DNA of 64,000 bases from Lachnospiraceae bacterium (GCA_030527645.1 JAUNAJ010000005.1:1-64000); one strand, 5' to 3'. Shown: positions 44,401-53,489, counted from the stretch's first letter. A program made the numbers and translations. The notes: generated by a model from the letters alone, not told the origin.

Positions 44401-45279
44401 ATGAGAATATGGCTGACCAGACACGGACAGACAAATCTGAATAAACAGAGGCTGATGCAGGGACTGACGGATGAACCATTGAATGAAACGGGAATTGCTC
44501 AGGCAAAAGCAGCCCGGAAAAAGATCGAAGGAATGGTATTTGATGCGGTATATGCAAGCCCGCTGGACCGGGCAATCCAGACGGCTTCTATTATCGGCGG
44601 TGTAGATCGTGAGAGTGTGATCATTGATCCACGGATCATTGAGGCGGATTTCGGCAGATTTGAGAAATCAAAATACTATCTGATGGGACCGGCAATGACC
44701 CTGTACTGGGCATGGCCGGAACGAATTCCGGCACCCAAAACAGTGGAGAGTATTCCGTCCATGGTGAAGCGCAGCTCAGACTTTTTAAAGGAACTGGAAG
44801 CAAAAGGATACGAGGATGTGCTGGTCACCTGCCATGGAGGAATCATCCGTTCTCTGTGCGGATACCTGGAGGATCGGGAGAACGGGATCAAATGGCGCCC
44901 GAAGCCTCATAACTGTGAGATTCGTGTGTATGAATCCCTGAACGGGAAGCACCGGTTTATCGGAATGATCGGAAGTGATACAGAACCGGTCGGGGAACTG
45001 CTGCAGGCTGTAAAAGTATCTGCTGCACGGGCAGAGCAGAAGCAGGTCGATCGGAAGGCGGCCAAGCAGAAGCAATCCGATCATGCAGGAACCGGACAGC
45101 CGGTTTGTGCCTGCTGCGGAGCACCTATTGAGGAACGCCGCACTGTCTGTGAAACCTGCGGCTGGGAGGATGATCCTGTCCAGAACAGGGATCCGGAGTT
45201 TGTCGGCGGGGCCAATGCTGACAGCCTGAATGAGTATCGGAGAAAATATCTTGAGGGAAAAACTGGTACAGTGCGCTGA
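44401..45279 (+). CDS. Histidine phosphatase (phosphoglycerate-mutase family) fused to a CPCC zinc-binding domain
   Basis: 292 residues. The N-terminal branch-1 histidine phosphatase has LTRHGQTN (phospho-His8), an EADFG acid region near residue 81 and TCHGG (His145). After a charged linker (about 205-232) comes a small cysteine-rich domain: CACC (236-239), CETCGWEDDPVQNRDP (250-265) and GGAN. This matches the CPCC family, otherwise usually a stand-alone small protein. The N-terminal part resembles small-molecule phosphatases such as CobC/GpmB. Its own promoter precedes it, and a terminator overlaps its stop codon. Confidence 0.8.
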   Translation: MRIWLTRHGQTNLNKQRLMQGLTDEPLNETGIAQAKAARKKIEGMVFDAVYASPLDRAIQTASIIGGVDRESVIIDPRIIEADFGRFEKSKYYLMGPAMTLYWAWPERIPAPKTVESIPSMVKRSSDFLKELEAKGYEDVLVTCHGGIIRSLCGYLEDRENGIKWRPKPHNCEIRVYESLNGKHRFIGMIGSDTEPVGELLQAVKVSAARAEQKQVDRKAAKQKQSDHAGTGQPVCACCGAPIEERRTVCETCGWEDDPVQNRDPEFVGGANADSLNEYRRKYLEGKTGTVR

Positions 45280-45301
45280 TTTGCACACTGTACCAGTTTT
45301 T
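45261..45301 (+). terminator. Terminator overlapping the end of the phosphatase gene
   Basis: AACTGGTACAGTG (45261-45273) pairs with CACTGTACCAGTT (45286-45298), followed by T. The left arm lies inside the last codons of the gene. Confidence 0.88.
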
Positions 45302-45350
45302 GCGAACAACGTTTGTTCAATTACTGAGATATTTCATTAAAGGCAATTCG

Positions 45351-46517
45351 TCAGGCCTCGGTCTTCAGATCCAGCGTAACGAATCTTGCCTCCTCATCTC
45401 TCTGGCGATCGGCAGCCAGCAGTGCCTCCGCCTCTGCTTTCTGTGCAATCGGGAAGACTCCCAGACGGCAGAAAGACAGGTTTTTTTGATACAGCAGGAA
45501 GAGATCCTCACGTCCCTTATACCCGCAGATAAAGAATTCTCCTGTTTTTGCATTGGTGGCAGGATGGTGGCTGACGTAGCCGGTTCGTGCGCCCGATGCA
45601 CACAACTCCAGCATATAATCTGCTTCCGCATCCCTGTAACCGTCGTTTCCGATTCCGTGGAAGTACAGAGAAGACCATCTTGCAAGCAGATCTGTCCGGG
45701 CTTCCGGAGTCTTGGTTTTCTGCAGGGTGATCGCCGTGTAGAGATCCTCCTCCTTCATATCGCCCTCCCGGGCAGAGAGCATCCGGAAATCCGTCATGGT
45801 CAGACCGGAATCACGGAGCAGATCCAGAAGAGCAAGGGAGGAAACATCCTCCTTATCCATATCCAGAATGATCAGATGGCCATCGGGAGCAGTCAGCTTG
45901 CCAAGAAGCTCTGCCTGGGTGCGATACTGGCGCGTTCTGCTTTCCAGCTGCTGAGTGAAGGACTGAAATCGACAGTCCTCTGCTGTGGTGGTTTCGTCCA
46001 GTATACGGAGAGCCAGTACGGTATCAAACTGTTTATCAGCGAGAGATGCAGCATCGCCTTCCATAAAGACAATGTTCTCCAGCCCGAGATTCAGACGGAT
46101 CTGCTTGGCGATGGCGATGGCATTGGCTGAGCGATCCACAGCAAGGAAGGTGGACTCCGGAAGAATAGAAGCCAGAAAGCAGGTAATGATTCCGCTGCCG
46201 CAGCCTGCATCCAAGACGGTTTTTCCGATATTTCCACGAATACTGTTCAGCCAGTTCAGGGTGTTCTTAATGATATCGCCGTCCTGGAATGCAGTCATCA
46301 GCATGCTGAAATCGAAATCAGAATGAATGAAATCGTACCGCTCATCCACTCCGTCTGTTTCTTTCTTAATGCGGATTGCTTCAAAGGCTCGGGCAAGGTT
46401 TTTGGCTCCCTCCGCTCCGTAGGTTTTGGTCAGCAGCTGCTGAAGATTATCCTGTTTTTTTATCTTTACCTTATTCAGGTAGGCTGTTACAACATTTTTC
46501 TTTTTGCCTGAAGCCAT
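45351..46517 (-). CDS. Class I SAM-dependent methyltransferase
   Basis: 388 residues. VLDAGCGSG (101-109) is the SAM-binding motif I of the Rossmann fold, and the acidic motif II reads FLAVDRSANAIAIAK. A long N-terminal extension (1-95) and a C-terminal ~150-residue part flank the methyltransferase domain. No target motif is recognised. It is divergent from the Lon-like AAA gene with a 214-bp gap; a functional link is possible but unsupported. Confidence 0.75.
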   Translation of the reverse strand: MASGKKKNVVTAYLNKVKIKKQDNLQQLLTKTYGAEGAKNLARAFEAIRIKKETDGVDERYDFIHSDFDFSMLMTAFQDGDIIKNTLNWLNSIRGNIGKTVLDAGCGSGIITCFLASILPESTFLAVDRSANAIAIAKQIRLNLGLENIVFMEGDAASLADKQFDTVLALRILDETTTAEDCRFQSFTQQLESRTRQYRTQAELLGKLTAPDGHLIILDMDKEDVSSLALLDLLRDSGLTMTDFRMLSAREGDMKEEDLYTAITLQKTKTPEARTDLLARWSSLYFHGIGNDGYRDAEADYMLELCASGARTGYVSHHPATNAKTGEFFICGYKGREDLFLLYQKNLSFCRLGVFPIAQKAEAEALLAADRQRDEEARFVTLDLKTEA

Positions 46518-46731
46518 GATTCGAGTCTCCTTTTCTTTTGGAATCCTGTAAGCAGGATTCCTTAATTTTTCTGCAGATGATTCTCTGCAGTTTTCCCGAA
46601 GTCAATTATAGCAGATTTTCAGCCGGTGTTCACGGATATTATTATAGTTCCCCGTTCTTTTAAAGTATCGAGCTGTGTGATATAGTATGAGAGAATAACT
46701 GAAAGCGAAAATAACAAAGGAGTGCAGATAT

Positions 46732-48222
46732 ATGCCGGTATTTGATTTCAACAGTTCTCCTCAGGGAACGACAGTAGAAACGGAATGCACCTACACCGTG
46801 TTCCGCTCCAGTGAGAAAACAACTTCTCCGAAAAGACCCATCATGGTTCTTGACAACAGTAAGGAGGAATGGGCGCACCATTCCATCGGAAGCTTTAATA
46901 ATCCGTCAAAAAGGACTTCCTTTGAGTTTAAGAAAGACGGGGGAAGCGTTTCTGCCGACATCCTGCAGATCGATGCCCGCTTCACCAGCCTGCTGAAATG
47001 GCTGGGAGAGCATCATATTCCGGTGCTTCTGTCCGGAAAAAACAGGGAGGACGGCTATGCGGTTTATAAGATCCGTGAAACCACTCTGGCCGGCGGGGCT
47101 AAGCTTTCCGCATCCGATGGATTTCTTCAGTTTATGATCGAACGTCTTCTTGCCAGCGATGCTCCGGAGGACGCAGCGGTGGAGGATGAGGACAAGGAGG
47201 AGGAAGGCGATGACATGAAGCTCACCAGCCTTCAGAGTATCTCTGACTTCATGCTCTGCGCCGGAAGAACTCTTCCTGACAATATCCGCCTCTGGGCAAG
47301 GAGAAACCTTGCTGTTGCAAAATCCCACGAGGTAACGCAGGAGGAACGCCGACATGCCCAGCGCGCTCTTTCAATTATGATGAATATTCAGTGGAAGAAT
47401 AACTATTTCCCTTCCATTGATCCCGTGGCTGCCAGAAAGATTCTGGATGAAGAGCTGTATGGAATGGAGAAGGTAAAGCAGAGGATTATGGAGACGGTCA
47501 TCCAGATCAACCGTACCCATACACTGCCGGCCTACGGTCTGCTTCTGGCAGGACCTGCAGGTACCGGAAAATCCCAGATTGCCTATGCGGTTGCAAGAAT
47601 CCTTCGGCTCCCATGGACCACTCTGGATATGAGCTCCATCAACGATCCGGAGCAGCTGACAGGAAGCTCCCGTATCTATGCCAATGCCAAGCCGGGTATT
47701 ATCATGGAGGCCTTTTCTATGGCCGGTGAATCCAACCTTGTCTTCATTATCAATGAGCTGGATAAGGCCACATCCGGAAAGGGAAACGGCAATCCTGCGG
47801 ATGTTCTCCTGACCCTGCTGGATAATCTGGGATTTACGGATAACTATATTGAATGCATGATCCCAACCGGCGGCGTGTATCCCATTGCGACAGCCAACGA
47901 TAAGAGCAGGATCAGCGCCCCGCTGATGTCCCGTTTTGCAGTGATTGATATTCCGGATTATACGATCGAAGAGAAGAAGATTATTTTCTCCCGCTTTGCC
48001 ATGCCAAAGGTGCTGAAGCGGATGGGGCTTCGGGAAGGGGAAGTGGTGATTCCGGAGGATGCGCTGGATCAGGTAATGGAACTGTACAGAAATACCAGCG
48101 GAATCCGCGACCTGGAGCAGGCAGCAGAGCATATGGCAGCCAATGCACTGTATCAGATCGAGGTGGATCATCTGGAGCATGTGGTATTTACACCGGAATC
48201 TGTGAAACAGCTGCTGGGGTAG
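46732..48222 (+). CDS. Lon-like AAA+ ATPase without protease domain
   Basis: 496 residues. The N-terminal 160 residues form an unrecognised domain ending in an acidic linker (about 146-161). The AAA+ module is closest to Lon: LDEELYGMEKVKQRIMETV (238-256), Walker A GPAGTGKS (274-281), Walker B with IINELDK (near 337), sensor IATAND, arginine-finger PLMSRFAVIDIPDY, and SGIRDLEQ. The protein ends after the small AAA lid; the Ser/Lys protease domain of Lon is absent. It may be an unfoldase or chaperone with a specific client read by the N-terminal domain. Confidence 0.75.
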   Translation: MPVFDFNSSPQGTTVETECTYTVFRSSEKTTSPKRPIMVLDNSKEEWAHHSIGSFNNPSKRTSFEFKKDGGSVSADILQIDARFTSLLKWLGEHHIPVLLSGKNREDGYAVYKIRETTLAGGAKLSASDGFLQFMIERLLASDAPEDAAVEDEDKEEEGDDMKLTSLQSISDFMLCAGRTLPDNIRLWARRNLAVAKSHEVTQEERRHAQRALSIMMNIQWKNNYFPSIDPVAARKILDEELYGMEKVKQRIMETVIQINRTHTLPAYGLLLAGPAGTGKSQIAYAVARILRLPWTTLDMSSINDPEQLTGSSRIYANAKPGIIMEAFSMAGESNLVFIINELDKATSGKGNGNPADVLLTLLDNLGFTDNYIECMIPTGGVYPIATANDKSRISAPLMSRFAVIDIPDYTIEEKKIIFSRFAMPKVLKRMGLREGEVVIPEDALDQVMELYRNTSGIRDLEQAAEHMAANALYQIEVDHLEHVVFTPESVKQLLG

Positions 48223-48291
48223 TTACATAGTCACAGTTCACGGGGAACCTCCCATTTATGCGCAGTCCCCGCCGTTGCATGGGGTAAGCTA

Positions 48292-48320
48292 TTGACAAAC
48301 AAATTTTTTATCTGTAAGAT
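48292..48320 (+). promoter_or_regulatory. thrS: Promoter of the thrS T-box leader
   Basis: TTGACA (48292-48297), 17 bp, TAAGAT (48315-48320). Transcription would begin at about 48327, at the 5' edge of the leader. Confidence 0.8.
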
Positions 48321-48369
48321 AAATAGAATCAGCGAAGAAAATTTTTTCGCTGCAACCGATCCTGTGTAA

Positions 48370-48680
48370 AAAACGTTGAAGAGAAGAGTAGACTGTGGAA
48401 ATCCAACAGAGAAGGGTGTACAAGCTGAGAGCATCCCGGGAGGAATACAGTTGAAGACCATCTCTGAGTGACCCCAATCCGGTCCGGTGACCCCGTTATC
48501 GTCTAATGAGTGGTTTCTATTGTTGCGTATGAAAGCATAGTGTTTGACCGGATGATTCCGAACAGCAGCTGTGTTTTGCGATCGCATTGTTAGATAGAAG
48601 CAATCAGGGTGGAACCGCGAGTTTGAATGAATACAGCTCGTCCCTTGTAGTCAGTGATTACATGGGACGGGCTTTTTTGC
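48370..48680 (+). promoter_or_regulatory. T-box riboswitch controlling thrS
   Basis: The T-box sequence AGGGTGGAACCGCG is at 48606-48619. It is followed by the terminator GCTCGTCCCTTGTA (48636-48649) with TACATGGGACGGGC (48658-48671) and six T. Stem I begins near 48375 (AGAAGAG...). A likely specifier is ACC (48457-48459) in GAAGACCATC, which reads threonine and fits the downstream gene. Uncharged tRNA-Thr would stabilise the antiterminator and allow thrS transcription. Confidence 0.92.
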
Positions 48681-48767
48681 TGCTGAAAGTCTCGGCGTAA
48701 TCGACTTTCCTGTGCAGCGGCACATGCTTTCTATGTGCACAGATCATTATTTATGGAGGTAAAAGAG

Positions 48768-50723
48768 ATGAAGATCACATTAAAAGACGGCTCAGTGAAA
48801 GAGTATTCCCAGAGCATGACAGTGCTGGATATCGCAAAGGATATCAGCGAAGGCCTAGGAAGAGCAACTGTTGCAGGCCAGGTCAACGGCGAGGTTGTGG
48901 ATCTCAGAACAGAGATCAGTGAGGACTGTGAGCTGAATATTCTTACTGCTAATGATCCGGAGGGACTTCGGGTTCTCCGTCATACCTGCTCTCATATCAT
49001 GGCTGAGGCCGTAAAGAATCTGTTCCCGACTGCAAAGCTGGCGATCGGACCGGCGATCGATGAGGGATTCTATTACGACTTCGAGGTGGATGCACCGTTC
49101 TCCAGAGAGGATCTGGATGCCATCGAAAAAGAGATGAAGAAGATCATCAAGAAGGGGAATAAGCTGACCTGCTACACCCTTCCAAGAGCGGAAGCGATTG
49201 CCATGATGGAGGAGAAGGGCGAACCCTTCAAGGTGGAGCTGATCCGGGATCTTCCGGAGGATGCTCAGATCTCCTTCTATGATCAGGGCGGCTTTGTGGA
49301 CCTCTGTGCAGGACCGCACATGCAGAGCACAAAAAATATCAAAGCATATAAGATCCTTTCTTCTTCCATGGCGTACTGGAGAGGCGATGAGAATAAGGCA
49401 AGACTGCAGAGGATCTATGCAACAGCATTTGCAAATAAGGATGATCTGGCCGCTTATATGGAGCATCTGGAGGATATCAAGATGCGTGACCACAACAGAC
49501 TGGGCCGAGAGATGGAACTGTTCACTACAGTAGATGTCATTGGTCAGGGCCTTCCTCTGATCCTGCCGAAGGGCGTAAAGATGATCCAGAAGCTCCAGAG
49601 ATGGGTGGAGGATCTGGAGGATAAGGAGTGGGGATATGTCCGCACAAAAACTCCGCTGATGGCGAAGAGCGATCTGTACAAGATCTCCGGTCACTGGGAT
49701 CATTATCTGGACGGTATGTTTGTTCTGGGCAATCCGGAGGATAAGGAGTGTATGGCTCTTCGTCCGATGACCTGTCCGTTCCAGTACTACGTATATAAGA
49801 ATACACAGAAATCCTATCGTGATCTTCCGTACAGAATGGGTGAGACCTCCACTCTGTTCAGAAATGAGGATTCCGGTGAGATGCACGGCCTGACCCGTGT
49901 ACGTCAGTTTACGATTTCCGAGGGACACAATGTCATCCGTCCGGATCAGGCGGTGGAGGAACTGCAGAACTGTCTGGAACTTGCGATTTATATTTTAACT
50001 ACGCTGGGACTGCAGAACGATGTAACCTATCGTCTTTCCAAGTGGGATCCGGCGAATACGGAGAAATATCTTGGCGATGAGGAATACTGGGAGAGTACCC
50101 AGGGCATCCTGCGTGAGATCCTTCAGAAGAACAATGTGCCGTTTGTAGAGGCTGACGGTGAGGCTGCTTTCTACGGACCGAAGGTAGATATCCAGGCGAA
50201 GAATGTATACGGAAAAGAAGATACCATGATCACCATTCAGCTGGATTGTGCTATTGCTGAGAATTTTGATATGTATTATATTGATCAGAATGGTGACAAG
50301 GTTCGTCCCTACATCATTCACAGAACCTCTCTCGGATGCTATGAGAGAACACTGGCATGGCTCATTGAGAAATATGCCGGAAAATTCCCGACCTGGCTGT
50401 GTCCGGAGCAGGTGCGTATCCTTCCGATTTCTGAAAAGTATGCTGACTATGCAGAGAAGGTTCGCAAGGAGCTGGCAAGAAACAATGTGGATGTAACCGT
50501 TGACGGAAGAAGCGAGAAGCTGGGCTTCAAGATCCGTGAGGCACGTCTCGCCCGTGTACCGTACATGCTGGTAGTAGGTGCACAGGAGGAGACAGACGGA
50601 ACAGTTGCCGTTAAGAGCCGCTTTGCCGGAGACGAAGGCGTACAGCCGCTGCAGAAATTTATTGAGGATATCTGCCGTGAGATCCGTACAAAGGAGATCC
50701 GTCAGGTAGTGACAGAACAGTAA
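48768..50723 (+). CDS. thrS: Threonyl-tRNA synthetase
   Basis: 651 residues, full length. A TGS domain (1-62) and the editing domain (HTCSHIMAEAVKNLF near 70) come first. The class II catalytic core follows (MRPMTCPFQYYVYK, with the zinc-ligand cysteine; IHRTSLGCYERTLAWLIE). The C-terminal anticodon-binding domain ends near FIEDICREIRTKEI. It charges tRNA-Thr. The ATG at 48768 follows GGAGGT by 7 nt. Expression is set by the T-box leader upstream. Confidence 0.97.
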   Translation: MKITLKDGSVKEYSQSMTVLDIAKDISEGLGRATVAGQVNGEVVDLRTEISEDCELNILTANDPEGLRVLRHTCSHIMAEAVKNLFPTAKLAIGPAIDEGFYYDFEVDAPFSREDLDAIEKEMKKIIKKGNKLTCYTLPRAEAIAMMEEKGEPFKVELIRDLPEDAQISFYDQGGFVDLCAGPHMQSTKNIKAYKILSSSMAYWRGDENKARLQRIYATAFANKDDLAAYMEHLEDIKMRDHNRLGREMELFTTVDVIGQGLPLILPKGVKMIQKLQRWVEDLEDKEWGYVRTKTPLMAKSDLYKISGHWDHYLDGMFVLGNPEDKECMALRPMTCPFQYYVYKNTQKSYRDLPYRMGETSTLFRNEDSGEMHGLTRVRQFTISEGHNVIRPDQAVEELQNCLELAIYILTTLGLQNDVTYRLSKWDPANTEKYLGDEEYWESTQGILREILQKNNVPFVEADGEAAFYGPKVDIQAKNVYGKEDTMITIQLDCAIAENFDMYYIDQNGDKVRPYIIHRTSLGCYERTLAWLIEKYAGKFPTWLCPEQVRILPISEKYADYAEKVRKELARNNVDVTVDGRSEKLGFKIREARLARVPYMLVVGAQEETDGTVAVKSRFAGDEGVQPLQKFIEDICREIRTKEIRQVVTEQ

Positions 50724-50731
50724 CAAATGAT

Positions 50732-50798
50732 CCGGAAGCGTCAGTGACTGCTTCTGCAGGTGGATGGGAGGTTCCCGCGAAGGATAACGGAACCTCCC
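50732..50798. repeat. Dispersed intergenic palindromic element, copy after thrS
   Basis: Closely matches 36981-37042 in its first 45 bases, with a GAAGC/GCTTC stem, and adds GGGAGGTTCC (50766-50775) pairing with GGAACCTCCC (50789-50798). Confidence 0.75.
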
Positions 50799-50870
50799 GG
50801 TTCATCTCAGTGGTCGAGGCTCCCGTACCTATAGATGGTGTGAAATGACAAAATACCCGAAAAATATACC

Positions 50871-50899
50871 TTGACAGCATGGATTGCGGATGCTATTAT
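50871..50899 (+). promoter_or_regulatory. Promoter of the infC-rpmI-rplT operon
   Basis: TTGACA (50871-50876), 17 bp, TATTAT (50894-50899) with TGC as extended -10. It is about 205 bp before infC, leaving a long leader. Confidence 0.85.
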
Positions 50900-50904
50900 C
50901 AGTA

Positions 50905-51090
50905 GGTATGAAAAGAAAGAAGAGTATCCACTCTCACCTCAGCGTACTTGATACGACTCGGGTTAATAATGGAAAGAGATTCTAATGCAGCTGGCATTCT
51001 TTTTCTGTGTGCGAATGTGGATAGTCTGACTATCCGCTTTTATTTTGTCCAGAACAGGCGGGTAAAGCGTATACAACTGCTAAATTGGAT
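50905..51090 (+). promoter_or_regulatory. Leader of infC-rpmI-rplT with attenuator hairpin (L20-leader-like)
   Basis: The roughly 190-nt leader holds several small stems and ends in GTGGATAGT (51017-51025) with ACTATCCGC (51029-51037), followed by TTTTATTTT. That is a terminator-like hairpin in the position where Firmicutes use L20-mediated transcription attenuation. The L20-binding fold itself was not traced base by base. Confidence 0.65.
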
Positions 51091-51104
51091 GGAGGTGTAC
51101 TACT

Positions 51105-51614
51105 ATCAGCGATTTAATGATTAACGAACAGATTCGAGACAGAGAGGTCCGTCTGATCGGCGCGAACGGAGATCAGCTTGGTATCATGTCTGCAAAAGAG
51201 GCATATATGAAAGCACAGGAAGCCGGAATGGATCTTGTGAAAATTGCTCCCACAGCGAAACCGCCGGTCTGCAAGATTGTGGACTATGGAAAGTTCAAAT
51301 ACGAGCAGTCCAGAAAAGAAAAAGATGCCCGCAAAAAACAGAAGACCGTGGAAATCAAAGAAGTTCGTCTCTCACCGAACATCGATACGAATGATTTAAA
51401 TACAAAAGTAGGCGCTGCCAGAAAATTCCTTGAGAAAGGAAATAAAGTTAAGATCACTCTTCGCTTCAGAGGACGTGAGATGGCTCATATGAGCAGCAGT
51501 AAACATATTCTGGATGAATTTGCGGAGCAGCTGTCTGATATCGCGGTGGTTGATAAGGCACCGAAGGTGGAAGGCAGAAGCATGACTATGTTTTTAACTG
51601 AAAAACGTAATTGA
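51105..51614 (+). CDS. infC: Translation initiation factor IF-3, apparent AUC start
   Basis: 169 residues. ISDLMINEQIRDREVRLI is the conserved N-terminus; the N-domain, a lysine-rich linker (KEKDARKKQKTVEIKEVRL) and the C-domain follow. The best ribosome site, GGAGGT (51091-51096), is 8 nt before ATC at 51105, but 20 nt before the first ATG (51117). Other bacteria use AUU in infC for autoregulation, because IF-3 rejects non-AUG starts; AUC would serve the same purpose. If the ATG is used, the protein is 165 residues. First gene of the infC-rpmI-rplT operon. Confidence 0.93.
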   Translation: MSDLMINEQIRDREVRLIGANGDQLGIMSAKEAYMKAQEAGMDLVKIAPTAKPPVCKIVDYGKFKYEQSRKEKDARKKQKTVEIKEVRLSPNIDTNDLNTKVGAARKFLEKGNKVKITLRFRGREMAHMSSSKHILDEFAEQLSDIAVVDKAPKVEGRSMTMFLTEKRN

Positions 51615-51638
51615 TGACAATTAAGGAGGAAACAGACA

Positions 51639-51836
51639 ATGCCAAAAATGAAAACAAGCAGAGCTGCTGCAAAACGTTTTAAAGTTACCGGATCCGGTAA
51701 ATTAGTAAGAAATAAAGCTTACAAAAGACATATCCTTACCAAGAAGACAACCAAGAGAAAAAGAAATCTGAGAAAACAGATCGAGGTTGATGCAACAAAC
51801 GTAAAGAACATGAAGAAGATTTTACCTTATTTATAA
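51639..51836 (+). CDS. rpmI: 50S ribosomal protein L35
   Basis: 65 residues, very basic. [20 protein letters not shown] is the diagnostic N-terminus of L35, and the length is typical. It lies 24 bp after infC and 23 bp before rplT, with AAGGAGG upstream. It is part of the large ribosomal subunit. Confidence 0.97.
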   Translation: MPKMKTSRAAAKRFKVTGSGKLVRNKAYKRHILTKKTTKRKRNLRKQIEVDATNVKNMKKILPYL

Positions 51837-51859
51837 TTGGTTAAGGAGGAATAATAGAG

Positions 51860-52216
51860 ATGGCAAGAATTAAAGGCGGCTTAAACGCTAAGAAAAAACA
51901 TAACAAAGTTCTGAAACTGGCTAAAGGCTACAGAGGCGCAAGAAGCAAACAGTACAGAGTTGCAAAACAGTCTGTAATGCGTGCCCTGACAAGCTCCTAT
52001 GCAGGAAGAAGACAGAAAAAACGTCAGTTCCGTCAGCTGTGGATCGCTCGTATCAATGCTGCTGCAAGACTGAATGGTCTGTCCTACAGCAAATTTATGT
52101 ATGGACTGAAGCTTGCTGACATCGACCTGAACCGTAAAGTTCTGGCTGATATGGCAATCAATGATAAAGAGGGATTTGCTTCTCTGGCTGAGCTTGCAAA
52201 AAGCAAACTTGCTTAA
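51860..52216 (+). CDS. rplT: 50S ribosomal protein L20
   Basis: 118 residues. The N-terminus [20 protein letters not shown] and the [20 protein letters not shown] stretch are characteristic. L20 binds 23S rRNA early in assembly and in Firmicutes represses this operon by binding the leader. It ends upstream of a strong terminator. Confidence 0.97.
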   Translation: MARIKGGLNAKKKHNKVLKLAKGYRGARSKQYRVAKQSVMRALTSSYAGRRQKKRQFRQLWIARINAAARLNGLSYSKFMYGLKLADIDLNRKVLADMAINDKEGFASLAELAKSKLA

Positions 52217-52240
52217 TTGAGCTGAATACAGATTCTATCG

Positions 52241-52275
52241 ACAGAGTTGTCGCACATGCGGCAGCTCTGTTTTTT
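52241..52275 (+). terminator. Terminator of the infC operon
   Basis: ACAGAGTTGTCG (52241-52252) pairs with CGGCAGCTCTGT (52259-52270) with wobble pairs, followed by a T run. Confidence 0.88.
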
Positions 52276-52391
52276 CGTATTTACAAAATCTGCTGACGAA
52301 TTCCGGGTTTCACTGTATAATGAAAACTGACTAAATATTGCTCGACTTGAAATAGCTGCAAAATATTAATAACTCAGAAGGAGATATGCGA

Positions 52392-53489
52392 ATGGCAGGT
52401 TCAACATTCGGAACTGTTTTTAAAGTAACAACCTGGGGAGAATCCCACGGAAAGGGTGTAGGTGTGGTCGTGGACGGCTGTCCGGCCGGATTGGCATTGT
52501 CTGAAGAACTGATCCAGCCCTTTCTGGATCGAAGAAAGCCGGGGCAGAGCCGCTTTACCACGAAGCGGTCGGAGAGCGACAGCGTGCAGATCCTTTCCGG
52601 TGTGTTTGATGGAAAGACCACCGGTACACCAATATCTATGATCGTATATAATCAGGATCAGCATTCGAAGGATTACAGCAATATTGCGGAGTTGTACCGT
52701 CCCGGACATGCAGATTACGGCTTCGATATAAAGTACGGTTTTCGTGATTACAGAGGCGGCGGACGATCCTCGGGAAGAGAAACCATTGCCCGGGTAGCTG
52801 CCGGGGCTGTTGCGTCCCTTCTTCTGAGGGAGCTGGGCGTAACGGTAACGGCCTATACCCGATCCATTGGTCCGGTGGAAACAGAGACCTTTGATGAGGC
52901 GGAGATTCAGAATAATAAGCTGTATATGCCGGATGCGCAGGCTGCTGAGAAGGCGGCAGCTTATCTGGAGCAGTGCATGTCGGAAAAGGATTCCTCCGGC
53001 GGCGTGGTGGAATGCATCGTATCCGGAATGCCCGCCGGTGTGGGAGAGCCGGTGTTTGATAAGCTGGATGCCCGGCTGGGGCAGGCTATATTTTCCATTG
53101 GCGCTGTAAAGGGAGTAGAGATCGGCGACGGCTTTGCGGCAGCAGCTGCCAGAGGAAGCGAGAATAACGATGCATTTGCTCTTGCAGAAAATGGAACGGT
53201 CACAAAGCAAACGAACCATGCTGGGGGGATTCTTGGTGGAATCAGTGACGGCTCTGCGATTGTGATCCGGACGGCGTTCAAACCGACTCCATCCATTGCT
53301 TCACTGCAGAAAACGGTGAATCGTCAGGGGGAAGAAGTGGATCTTGAGATTCACGGACGCCATGATCCTGTGATCGTTCCCAGGGCAGTGGTTGTGGTAG
53401 AGGCAATGACAGCCATCGTACTGGCGGATGCTCTGCTGACAGGTATGAGCAGCAGGCTGGAAAATGTGAAAAAAATATGGGGAAATTGA
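52392..53489 (+). CDS. aroC: Chorismate synthase
   Basis: 365 residues. AGSTFGTVFKVTTWGESHG is the N-terminal signature; RPGHADYGFDIKYG and RGGGRSSGRETIARVAAGA are the conserved FMN/EPSP-binding stretches. It makes chorismate from EPSP, the last shared step of the shikimate pathway, using reduced FMN. The ATG at 52392 follows AAGGAG by 8 nt; the ATG at 52386 is too close to it. The promoter of the next gene overlaps its stop codon. Confidence 0.96.
   Translation: MAGSTFGTVFKVTTWGESHGKGVGVVVDGCPAGLALSEELIQPFLDRRKPGQSRFTTKRSESDSVQILSGVFDGKTTGTPISMIVYNQDQHSKDYSNIAELYRPGHADYGFDIKYGFRDYRGGGRSSGRETIARVAAGAVASLLLRELGVTVTAYTRSIGPVETETFDEAEIQNNKLYMPDAQAAEKAAAYLEQCMSEKDSSGGVVECIVSGMPAGVGEPVFDKLDARLGQAIFSIGAVKGVEIGDGFAAAAARGSENNDAFALAENGTVTKQTNHAGGILGGISDGSAIVIRTAFKPTPSIASLQKTVNRQGEEVDLEIHGRHDPVIVPRAVVVVEAMTAIVLADALLTGMSSRLENVKKIWGN

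Noticed and set aside
48855-49928. 357-codon open frame antisense to thrS
   Set aside because: Contained in thrS, with no independent start signals.
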